From: UBA2705 sp963977105
Lineage (GTDB): Bacteria > Pseudomonadota > Alphaproteobacteria > Micavibrionales > Micavibrionaceae
Direction of reading: 5' to 3'
Length of the DNA: 64,000 bases
Assembly: GCA_963977105.1 (NCBI GenBank)
Contig: CAXBNI010000005.1
Coordinates: forward strand, 62,001-126,000
In this document: in pieces, positions 16,834-23,931 of the stretch
Layout: each line of letters begins with the position of its first letter
How positions within the stretch are numbered: position 1 is the stretch's first letter
Made by a program: the position numbers and the translations under genes
The notes under the pieces: generated by a model
Database searches by the model: none
Told to the model about the DNA's origin: nothing
Seen by the model: the letters and a program-made list of their open reading frames with translations, nothing else

Positions 16834-17423
16834 TCTGATATGTCTTCATGGTAGATCGTCGCCCCGCGCATATCATGAGCCTCTGTATCCTTAAGTTCCG
16901 GCAAGGCCTTAACGCGTACAATGCCAGCATATAAATTCGCAGGGAATAAAGAAATATTCACGCGCACATTTGATACTGCCTGATTATAAGCAATCCGTGC
17001 CTGTCCAATCTCACGCTCATTCGCGTAATAGTCATCCATTAATTTTTTAAGCTCAGGATAATCGTGATAAGCAGGGTATTGCGGCGCAAGCGCCAGCATG
17101 AAATGCATAACCTCACCCAGTTTTTCGCCGTGCATAATATAACGGCGCAGGCCTGTAATATCATATATATATGGCGCGGGCACAGGTTCCAAAAGCATTG
17201 CAACTGCGTCTGAAATTAATTCACGTTGGTCATCCATAAATTTATCGCAGATCTGGATGATCTCGGGCCCAAATTTATGGCGGCGCTGCATTGCGACATC
17301 AATGCGCGCCATATCACCATAGGCACGGTCTTTTATTTTCCCCAGATGACGACACCAGACATAGCTTGCGATGACAAAAAAGACGAGGAATAACGATATG
17401 GAATAATTTACAGTATCAAACAT
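16794..17423 (-). CDS. LemA-like membrane-anchored protein
   Basis: 209 residues. One N-terminal membrane helix (about 8-24, ISLFLVFFVIASYVW) is followed by a helical domain with LemA-family features: DVAMQRRHKFGPEIIQICDKF in the position of the usual lysine/arginine-rich segment, and near the C-terminus the signature AYNQAVSNVRVNISLFPANL. LemA proteins have an external N-terminus and a four-helix cytoplasmic or periplasmic domain; their function is poorly known, though some act with HtpX-type stress proteases. It is the last gene of the sigma/anti-sigma row, 44 nt after the preceding stop. The final codons and stop lie inside a perfect 65-bp tandem duplication; the coding sequence itself is intact. 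Confidence 0.7.
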   Translation of the reverse strand: MFDTVNYSISLFLVFFVIASYVWCRHLGKIKDRAYGDMARIDVAMQRRHKFGPEIIQICDKFMDDQRELISDAVAMLLEPVPAPYIYDITGLRRYIMHGEKLGEVMHFMLALAPQYPAYHDYPELKKLMDDYYANEREIGQARIAYNQAVSNVRVNISLFPANLYAGIVRVKALPELKDTEAHDMRGATIYHEDISDIDTDGEVWEQLP

Positions 17424-17467
17424 AGCCGGAGTATATCACGCTTAAAAGAAAAAAACATTGCCCCAGA

Positions 17468-17866
17468 TTACTTCTTAAAGCAATGAGCGTAATAAAACTG
17501 ACAGACCTGACCAATATGATCCTGCAAGCAGCCCGGACGTATTTCATCACAATATTGCGCACGGCCATTCGATGATAAGTTTTGCCAATACGCTGAGATT
17601 TCTTTTTTCGCCTGCACCGAACGTGAGAATTCTTCACTGCGCATAGTTTCACCATTGGGCTGTGCGTGCTGCGCTGTCGGCGCGTTTGATGCAGGATTGT
17701 TACGCATAGCTTCTAAGTAATCACGCGTGGCATCTTGCTGCGCTGCACCTGTGCTTTGCTGTGCCTTCGCGCGTTCATAAGCCTCAGCAGAAGCCCCGAC
17801 TTGCGCCGCAGCCGGTAATACGGGGTTTAAAAACCCGAGCAACAATACAATATACAAAACTTTCAT
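17468..17866 (-). CDS. Small exported four-cysteine protein A of the sigma-factor operon
   Basis: 132 residues from the ATG at 17866, preferred over an upstream reading because AAGG lies about 7 nt before it and the anti-sigma stop is only 4 nt away (coupled). The signal peptide ends near PAAA. A Gln/Ala-rich middle part leads to a C-terminal module with W-Q-N-x9-C-x6-C-x8-C-x6-C-x-K (WQNLSSNGRAQYC, then EIRPGC, QVC, AHCFKK). Protein B of the same operon has exactly the same spacing. The cysteines probably form two disulfides or bind metal in the periplasm. Given its operon, it may be a sensor or effector of the envelope stress that triggers the sigma factor; this is inference. No family name known to me. 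Confidence 0.7.
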   Translation of the reverse strand: MKVLYIVLLLGFLNPVLPAAAQVGASAEAYERAKAQQSTGAAQQDATRDYLEAMRNNPASNAPTAQHAQPNGETMRSEEFSRSVQAKKEISAYWQNLSSNGRAQYCDEIRPGCLQDHIGQVCQFYYAHCFKK

Positions 17867-17870
17867 AAAC

Positions 17871-18476
17871 TTAACCTTCTTGATATAAATACACGATGGC
17901 ATCTTCCATCAGCGTGTCATCAAATTCCAATATAATATAATCCATAAAATTATTAATGGCTTGTTCTTTTTCAATTTCAGCAAAAGCGACGATCAGTTCT
18001 TGCTGCGTTGCGCTTTGCGTCGCAAGCGTTTCGATTTCGTTTAAAGCGCTGGCAACATCAAAACTTGCGGCCTTGCCCTTTTCGTCGCCGAAACTGCCAA
18101 AAGACAGCATCGTCACGACGAACACAACAAAAATTAGGCTTGCCATTGCGTAAGCAGGCTTTAATGCACCGCCCCAAAACCCAGTATCACCAGTCAAACG
18201 CAGCGTACGTAGTTTGCGCGCCGCTGGCGCGCGCTCTTGCACATCTTCTCTGATGATTTGTGCCTTCGCCGCGCGAACAACATCCAAATTCAGCGCAGGC
18301 ACAGAAAAGTCATCAAGCTGCGTTTCTAAGCTTTGCGCGTCCAAATAAAGCGCCAGAGCCTTTTCGTTTTTCTGCATAAAGGTCCGCAATGCCGCGGCAT
18401 CAAAGCCGTGCCATAAATTAAAATCAGCACCATAAAGCGAGACATTTTTTTTAAATTCTTTCAAGGTAATACGCAT
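17871..18476 (-). CDS. Anti-sigma factor (transmembrane, alphaproteobacterial type)
   Basis: About 201 residues. The N-terminal 60 residues match the pattern seen in alphaproteobacterial anti-sigma factors beside ECF sigma genes: a basic start, LYGADFNLWHGFDAAALRTF and LDAQSLETQLDDF. A single membrane helix near residues 105-123 (MASLIFVVFVVTMLSFG) separates a cytoplasmic sigma-binding part from a periplasmic C-terminal part of about 80 acidic, helical residues. No zinc-binding HxxxCxxC motif is present, so it is not a ZAS-type anti-sigma. The start overlaps the sigma stop (ATG/TGA overlap with AGGAGGT upstream), showing translational coupling; the first of two adjacent ATGs is also possible. 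Confidence 0.75.
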   Translation of the reverse strand: MRITLKEFKKNVSLYGADFNLWHGFDAAALRTFMQKNEKALALYLDAQSLETQLDDFSVPALNLDVVRAAKAQIIREDVQERAPAARKLRTLRLTGDTGFWGGALKPAYAMASLIFVVFVVTMLSFGSFGDEKGKAASFDVASALNEIETLATQSATQQELIVAFAEIEKEQAINNFMDYIILEFDDTLMEDAIVYLYQEG

Positions 18477-19087
18477 CATATAACCTCCTGATCATGTTGC
18501 AGTTGTTTTTTCAGTTTCTTGCGCCCGCGCACCAAAAGACTTTCTATTGCTTTTACCGATATCCCCATTGAATCCGCGGCTTCCTTGTTCGTCATTTCCT
18601 GATAATAAACAAGGGTAATCGCCTGTCGCGCTCGTACTGATAGCGTTTGTAATGCCGCTTTAATATATGTGCTGCGCTCTCGCTGTTCGCTCTGGTAGTC
18701 ACTGCGTTCTGTACCTTCCAAAGGCACAATATCAATATCCATAGCAGTCTGCACAGGTTGGCGTTTGTTTTTGCGGTGCACATCAATACATAAATTTGTT
18801 GCCACGCGATATATCCATGACCGCGCTGATATATTTTGCTGGCGCTGCCACAGTTCCGCCTTTTGCCACAAATGCACCAAAATATCTTGCAGCATGTCCT
18901 CGCATTCCGCGCCATAAAAACCCAAACGGTATACCAAGCGATTTAACGCGGCGGCATAACGCTCTGCAAAAACATCATAGGCATCATGTTGCCCAGCCGC
19001 CATGCAGATCAGCAAGTCACCATCACTCATCGCCGCGTATTTATGCTGCGATTTTTCATTTTTTAAAACTATTTCTTCTAAAGCCAT
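18476..19087 (-). CDS. ECF RNA polymerase sigma factor
   Basis: 203 residues with the two ECF regions. Region 2 spans about residues 35-105 (YAAALNRLVYRLGF, then DMLQDILVHLWQ and ARSWIYRVATNLCIDVHRK, the DNA-melting helix). Region 4 spans about 135-195 (LQTLSVRARQAITLVYYQEM, then NKEAADSMGISVKAIESLL, the -35-binding helix-turn-helix). Followed at once by a membrane anti-sigma factor with overlapping codons, so a signal at the envelope presumably frees it. It is 18 nt downstream of exported protein B and part of a minus-strand row of six genes (19989 to 16794). The target promoters were not identified here. Confidence 0.92.
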   Translation of the reverse strand: MALEEIVLKNEKSQHKYAAMSDGDLLICMAAGQHDAYDVFAERYAAALNRLVYRLGFYGAECEDMLQDILVHLWQKAELWQRQQNISARSWIYRVATNLCIDVHRKNKRQPVQTAMDIDIVPLEGTERSDYQSEQRERSTYIKAALQTLSVRARQAITLVYYQEMTNKEAADSMGISVKAIESLLVRGRKKLKKQLQHDQEVI

Positions 19088-19105
19088 AAGCGAAGACGAA
19101 CCTTT

Positions 19106-19447
19106 TTATTTACTACATTTGTTGCGTGTAAGCTCACACACAAACTTCTTATTTTCTGCGTTGCATTTATGCTGCAATTTTTGACAAAAATATTGACGCT
19201 CTTCACTGGTTGCGTTTTGCCATTTTTGTTCTAATTTCACCGCGTGCTCTTGCCGTCTTTTTAGATGCTCTTCTTTAAGCTGCTGAATACGCGCTGGACG
19301 CTGCTCCGCCGGTAGCGCCATTAATTCTTCGTGAAGGCGTTTTTTATCAAAAGCTGCATGGCTCTGCCCGCCATACCCTGTTTGAATGCTGACCATGTGC
19401 ATCATCACAATAATAAACGTGAATATTTTTATTTTGCGGCGCAGCAT
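19106..19447 (-). CDS. Small exported four-cysteine protein B of the sigma-factor operon
   Basis: 113 residues. The N-terminal signal peptide or anchor (IKIFTFIIVMMHMVSIQTGY) is followed by a charged helical region containing LPAEQRPARIQQLKEEHLKR, reminiscent of small periplasmic helical stress proteins. The C-terminus is WQNATSEERQYFC, then QHKC, FVC and NKCSK: W-Q-N-x9-C-x6-C-x8-C-x6-C-x-K, identical in spacing to protein A across the sigma locus. It lies directly upstream of the sigma gene (18 nt). Possible role: periplasmic sensing of metal, redox or folding stress; inference only. Confidence 0.7.
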   Translation of the reverse strand: MLRRKIKIFTFIIVMMHMVSIQTGYGGQSHAAFDKKRLHEELMALPAEQRPARIQQLKEEHLKRRQEHAVKLEQKWQNATSEERQYFCQKLQHKCNAENKKFVCELTRNKCSK

Positions 19448-19488
19448 TATTTGTTCTCATCCTTCGTTGGCTTTTATATATTTTGTGT

Positions 19489-19532
19489 GGTCCCGCGCTG
19501 CATACAACAGATATTATTTGCAGCGCGGGACC
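19489..19532. other. Perfect 14-bp inverted repeat between two exported-protein genes
   Basis: GGTCCCGCGCTGCA at 19489-19502 pairs perfectly with TGCAGCGCGGGACC at 19519-19532 around a 16-nt AT-rich loop. It sits between the charged repeat protein gene and exported protein B. Neither side shows a U tract, so a classic terminator is unlikely; an attenuator, RNA-processing site or regulatory hairpin that sets different expression levels is possible. Confidence 0.7.
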
Positions 19533-19554
19533 GCCTGTAGGCTTGCGCTCGTGT

Positions 19555-19989
19555 TTACTCTGTTACTTTTGAGCGTTTATTACTCATCCGCTTTTGTTGA
19601 TGAGCTTCACGCTTTTCCTTAAAGTTTTCTACGCGCTCCTGATGGTTCTCTTGGCGCTCTTGTACCTTTTCTTTATGATCTTCACGTTTTTCTTGCGCTT
19701 GCTCATGTCGCGCTTGCATTTTCTCTTTATGTTCTTCGCGTTTTGCTTGCACATTATCCTGACGGTCTTGCATTTTTTCGCGATGATCTTCCATGCGCTC
19801 TTTATGGTTTGCCCGCTTCTCTTGTACCGCTTCCTTACGCTCAGCCGCTTTGCCTTTCTGCGTTTGTATGCGTTCTTGCATTTTTGAACGCTGCGATTCT
19901 CCGCCGGCTGCAGCGGCTTTGTTTTGTGCGCCTAGCGCAAAGCAGCTGACTGACACTGCTAATAATGTCAAAAATTTTGCCGTTTTCAT
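19555..19989 (-). CDS. Exported charged single-helix protein with 18-residue repeats
   Basis: 144 residues. A signal peptide ends near residues 25-28 (AAAA). Almost all the rest is Glu, Lys, Arg, Gln and His with no proline, predicted to be one long helix. Residues 69-122 hold three exact 18-residue units (H-K/R-E-K-M/V-Q-x-R start), preceded and followed by weaker units. Eighteen residues make five helical turns, so identical residues line up on one face, as in stable single alpha-helices. It is first in the row leading to the sigma factor. Possible roles are a periplasmic chaperone, spacer or metal (His) binder; none is shown. A similar charged look can come from low-complexity sequence, but the ORF has a proper signal peptide. 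Confidence 0.65.
   Translation of the reverse strand: MKTAKFLTLLAVSVSCFALGAQNKAAAAGGESQRSKMQERIQTQKGKAAERKEAVQEKRANHKERMEDHREKMQDRQDNVQAKREEHKEKMQARHEQAQEKREDHKEKVQERQENHQERVENFKEKREAHQQKRMSNKRSKVTE
19624..19785 (-). repeat. Three 54-bp coding repeats (18 residues each)
   Basis: Codons 69-86, 87-104 and 105-122 of the charged exported protein encode three successive 18-residue units, each starting with His, Lys/Arg, Glu, Lys. The units are degenerate at DNA level but in register. Confidence 0.7.
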
Positions 19990-20152
19990 CTTTATTTTCT
20001 CCTCAAGTAAATTGTTCCACTAAAACTATAACGCGCAGCCGTTAACAAATCCTTCACATTATTTTATTATCCTTAGCATTAGCGCAGGCAAATTAAATTT
20101 TAATGTGAAATATATGACCTGCGCAAACACCTCCAACAACTTAGGACAAAAG

Positions 20153-21235
20153 ATGAAGCGCATAATTATAAGTCTTGATGGAACATGGCAAACGGCGGAG
20201 CAAGATAATCCGACGAATGTTAAGATGATTCATGATTGTTTTGCGCCTTTTGACCAAAACGGTACGCCGCAGATTCTTCAACACTTTAATGGTGTCGGTA
20301 CACATGGCGGCAAACTTAAGCGCATATTTTCTGGCCTGACTGGCAGCGACCTTGAGGACCGCATCAAAGAAACTTATAAATTTATTGTTGAAAATTATGA
20401 AGACGGCGACGAAATCGTGCTTTCTGGCTTCAGCCGCGGCGCATTTACCGCCCGAACAATAAACGGCATGATGTATAAATCAGGGATCATTGATCCGAAC
20501 AAAGTCGATAACCTCGACCAAGCGATTGAAGAGGCTTACGACTTTTATCAAGAAGACGACCGCCCGAACAGTCCAGAAGGCATTGCATTCAGAGAGAAAT
20601 ATGCCATGGGCACGCGGCCAAAGACTGTTCTTGCTTGCTTTGAGACTGTGGGCGCACTCGGCATACCGCCCCAGCTCACCACACTTGCCAATATATTTAA
20701 TAAGGATCACGCTTTCCACGATACGCGTGTTAACAGGAATACGACCCACGCGTTCCATATTGCCGCGATTGACGAACACCGTAAAAACTTTAAATTAACG
20801 CCAATGCAAGCTTCCGAAAATGCCGATACACAGGTCATGCAGTTTTGGTGTGTTGGCGACCATAGCGCAGTTGGTGGCGGCAGCGATCACAACAAAGACA
20901 AACCGTTATCCGACATTGCAGGTTTAAAAATGATTGAGTTATTAAAGCGCGATTGCGGCATTGGTTTTGACCAAACAAAAATTGACAAGTACTTTGCGTC
21001 AGATCCGCTCGCTAACCCTGAAAGAGACTTTAAACAAATGGGTTTCTTCTGGAAAATTTTAGGTTTAAATACAAAGCGTATGATTGGCCTTGGCGAACAA
21101 TTCTCAGATTCTGTAGGCAAGCGCTGGAAAAACAACCCGAATTACCGCCCATCGGAGCTAAATAAGTTTTCAGATGACGCTGGCAACTTCCCACTTTGCC
21201 CGCTCCCTACTGTTCTCGCCCTGCCCAAGCCATAA
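20153..21235 (+). CDS. DUF2235 alpha/beta hydrolase
   Basis: About 360 residues from the ATG at 20153 (an upstream ATG at 20105 adds 16 unlikely residues). DUF2235 signs: N-terminal IIISLDGTWQ, GVGTHGG, and the nucleophile elbow LSGFSRGAFTAR (G-F-S-R-G); later an FWCVGDHSAVGGG segment provides the usual Asp/His-like positions. These enzymes are lipases or esterases; the best studied relatives are Tle1 phospholipase effectors of type VI secretion. No signal peptide is present, and no VgrG, immunity or chaperone gene lies nearby, so a cytoplasmic role or export by a specialised system is equally open. It stands alone on the plus strand after the sigma row. Confidence 0.8.
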   Translation: MKRIIISLDGTWQTAEQDNPTNVKMIHDCFAPFDQNGTPQILQHFNGVGTHGGKLKRIFSGLTGSDLEDRIKETYKFIVENYEDGDEIVLSGFSRGAFTARTINGMMYKSGIIDPNKVDNLDQAIEEAYDFYQEDDRPNSPEGIAFREKYAMGTRPKTVLACFETVGALGIPPQLTTLANIFNKDHAFHDTRVNRNTTHAFHIAAIDEHRKNFKLTPMQASENADTQVMQFWCVGDHSAVGGGSDHNKDKPLSDIAGLKMIELLKRDCGIGFDQTKIDKYFASDPLANPERDFKQMGFFWKILGLNTKRMIGLGEQFSDSVGKRWKNNPNYRPSELNKFSDDAGNFPLCPLPTVLALPKP

Positions 21236-21306
21236 CGTATGCGACTTCAGGGCAGCGCATAATATCTTTTCATACATCGCGCATAACGTGATAAAATAAA
21301 CGTGCA

Positions 21307-23904
21307 ATGAAAAATTCTGATACAGACATAGATGGCATAGACCTCGACAACCTTCCTCCTGATATAGTACGCACGAAATACTGGCATACGATTGATAATG
21401 ATCGCGTGCAATGCGACCTTTGTCCACGTGCGTGTAAAATGAAACAAGGCCAGCGCGGCCTATGCTTTATTCGCCAGAACATTGGCGGTGAAGTCGTCAT
21501 GACCAGCTATGGGCGCTCATCTGGTTTTTGTATTGACCCGATTGAGAAAAAACCACTCAACCACTTCCTCCCTGGCACGCCCGTATTATCGCTCGGCACG
21601 GCAGGCTGTAATTTATCATGTAATTTCTGTCAAAACTGGGATATTTCCAAAGCACGTGCTATGGATAACATCCAAGACCTTGCCAGCCCCGAGGCGATTG
21701 CCGAGGCGGCCGTACGCACAGGGTGCAAATCCGTTGCTTTCACCTATAATGACCCTGTGATTTTCCATGAATACGCAATTGATATTGCGCAGGCCTGCCA
21801 TGAACGCGACATTAAGACCGTCGCCGTCACTGCCGGTTATGTCTGCGACGCACCGCGCAAAGAATTTTACGCTCATATGGATGCTGCCAATGTTGATTTA
21901 AAAGCATTCTCACAAGATTTTTACTGGAAACAAACCAAAAGCGAACTCCGCCCTGTGCTGGATACGCTTGAATATTTAAAGCATGAAACCAATGTCTGGT
22001 TTGAAATCACAACCCTCTTAATTCCAGATGAAAACGATTCAAGCCAAGAGATCATCGAACAATGCGAATGGATTGTGAAGCATTTAGGCACAGATGTACC
22101 GATCCATTTTAGCGCCTTTCACCCTGACTACCGGATGAAGGATAAAAACCACACCCCGCCTGCGACCCTAAAACGCGCGCGGCAAATCGCGCTCGATCAC
22201 GGCATAGAATACGTTTATACTGGCAACATCCATGACCCTATAGGCGACACAACGTACTGCCCAAAATGCCACGCAGAATTAATTAATCGGGATTGGTATC
22301 AAATTAATGGCTGGGCTTTAACCGATGACGGGTCATGCACCCATTGCGGCTATAAAGTTGCAGGCCGGTTTGATGGCAAGCACGGCGACTGGGGGCGTAA
22401 GCGCGTACCTGTGCGTATCGGCGCAGATGATGTCACTATCGCTCCGCCCGTAAGCAAGCGTAAAGCTCCACCGAAGCGCCAACATAACATGCCGCCAGAA
22501 ATGGTCAGAAGGAGATACGAAATGCCCAAGGATTCCAACTTATCAATGCTTGACCCACAAGTTGCAGGTGCATTTTACCCCAATGACCCTTCGGTACTTT
22601 CCGCCATGGTTGACAATATCATGAATAACGCACGCGCCCCTGGCATGCAGCCAAAGGCGATTATCGCGCCACATGCAGGCTATGTCTATTCGGGCGCGAT
22701 TGCGGGCAACGCCTATAAAACCGTGGCGCATAATGCCGATAAAATCAAAAAAATCGTCCTCTTCGGGCCGCCGCATCGGGCTCCTGTGCGCGGTATTTGC
22801 GTGCCCAAATATGACGCATTTCTGACCCCGCTTGGCCCCGTCACCATCAATAAAGAAGGCATTGAAACTCTTAAAACACTCGACTATGTTTATGCAGATA
22901 ATGCCCCCTTCACGGGCGAACATGACCTTGAAGTGCAGCTGCCCTTCATTCAGCGCGTCTTTGAACATGCTCAAATCATCCCCGCCTTAATCGGGCAGGC
23001 AACGCCGCAGCAAGTTGCCGATGCACTGCGCCTATTATGGGGCGACGAGGAAACCCTGATTATTATATCATCCGACCTCAGCCATTTTGAGGAATATAAG
23101 CAAACATATAAGCTGGATAACGCCGCGGCGATTGCGATAGAAACCCTTAACCCTGCCGCGCTGAATGACCAGCAAGCCTGCGGGCGTCACGCGATACGCG
23201 GCCTGTTATTAGAAGCGCAACGCCGTCAGATGCGCGCGACAACAATTGATCTGCGTAATAGCGGCGACACGAAAGGCGATAAAAACCGCTGCGTTGGCTA
23301 TGGCGCATTTATTTTTGAATATAATGCCAGCATCAAAACCGACCCACGCCTTGCTGATAATATGCTGACCGTTGCCAAAGCTATGGTGATTGAAACCGCC
23401 AAGCAAAACGGCAAGAAAGCACAAATCGAGCTCAAAGGCGTGTCACGACCTTTAATGAACCAGCGCGGTGTCTTCGTCACAATTAACAAAAAAGGCCAGC
23501 TCCGTGGCTGCTATGGCTCGTTTATACCCAATAAACCGCTAATCCTCGATATAGCAGAGCAATCTTATAATGCTGGCTTTAATGACCCTCGTTTTCCACC
23601 GCTCAAAACAGCAGAGCTCAAAGATTGTGACATTGGCCTGTCGGTACTATCCATCCCTGGGCCATTAGAGTTCACAGATGAGGCTGACCTATTAAGCAAA
23701 ATTCAACCTAATATTGACGGCCTGATATTAAAAGATGGCCGCAACCAAGGCCTTTTCCTGCCGCAAGTATGGGAGAGCCTAACGACGCCACAGGCGTTCT
23801 TAAACGGCCTCAAACGTAAAGCCGGCCTGCCAGAAGGCCATTGGTCAGAAAACGTCACCATTCAACGCTTCACAGCTGAAAAAATTGGCCCTGTGAAGTT
23901 TTAA
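21307..23904 (+). CDS. AmmeMemoRadiSam three-domain fusion (radical SAM + MEMO1 + AMMECR1)
   Basis: 865 residues joining the three parts of the AmmeMemoRadiSam system, usually separate genes. Domain 1 (about 1-375): radical SAM enzyme with C101-x3-C105-x2-C108 for the 4Fe-4S cluster, an upstream CDLCPRAC cluster and a C-terminal zinc-ribbon-like CPKC...CTHCGY. Domain 2 (about 415-680): MEMO1-like, AGAFYPND, IIAPHAGYVYSG, GPPHRAPVRG, and SSDLSHFEEY, with the His residues that form the MEMO metal site. Domain 3 (about 690-865): AMMECR1, with RGVFVTI and LRGCYGSF. Linkers are short and basic (KRKAPPKRQHNMPPEMVRRR). The frame is open throughout, so this is a real fusion or a stable read-through. 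The system is thought to modify some substrate by radical chemistry; what it makes is not known to me. Confidence 0.88.
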   Translation: MKNSDTDIDGIDLDNLPPDIVRTKYWHTIDNDRVQCDLCPRACKMKQGQRGLCFIRQNIGGEVVMTSYGRSSGFCIDPIEKKPLNHFLPGTPVLSLGTAGCNLSCNFCQNWDISKARAMDNIQDLASPEAIAEAAVRTGCKSVAFTYNDPVIFHEYAIDIAQACHERDIKTVAVTAGYVCDAPRKEFYAHMDAANVDLKAFSQDFYWKQTKSELRPVLDTLEYLKHETNVWFEITTLLIPDENDSSQEIIEQCEWIVKHLGTDVPIHFSAFHPDYRMKDKNHTPPATLKRARQIALDHGIEYVYTGNIHDPIGDTTYCPKCHAELINRDWYQINGWALTDDGSCTHCGYKVAGRFDGKHGDWGRKRVPVRIGADDVTIAPPVSKRKAPPKRQHNMPPEMVRRRYEMPKDSNLSMLDPQVAGAFYPNDPSVLSAMVDNIMNNARAPGMQPKAIIAPHAGYVYSGAIAGNAYKTVAHNADKIKKIVLFGPPHRAPVRGICVPKYDAFLTPLGPVTINKEGIETLKTLDYVYADNAPFTGEHDLEVQLPFIQRVFEHAQIIPALIGQATPQQVADALRLLWGDEETLIIISSDLSHFEEYKQTYKLDNAAAIAIETLNPAALNDQQACGRHAIRGLLLEAQRRQMRATTIDLRNSGDTKGDKNRCVGYGAFIFEYNASIKTDPRLADNMLTVAKAMVIETAKQNGKKAQIELKGVSRPLMNQRGVFVTINKKGQLRGCYGSFIPNKPLILDIAEQSYNAGFNDPRFPPLKTAELKDCDIGLSVLSIPGPLEFTDEADLLSKIQPNIDGLILKDGRNQGLFLPQVWESLTTPQAFLNGLKRKAGLPEGHWSENVTIQRFTAEKIGPVKF

Positions 23905-23931
23905 TCAAGCGCACCTTATGGGGGCATAAAC

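Noticed and set aside
19489..19532. Insertion-sequence terminal repeat
   Set aside because: The two arms are only 16 nt apart, no transposase or target duplication is visible.
20153..21235. Type VI secretion effector/immunity locus
   Set aside because: No VgrG, PAAR, chaperone or immunity gene is present around the DUF2235 gene.
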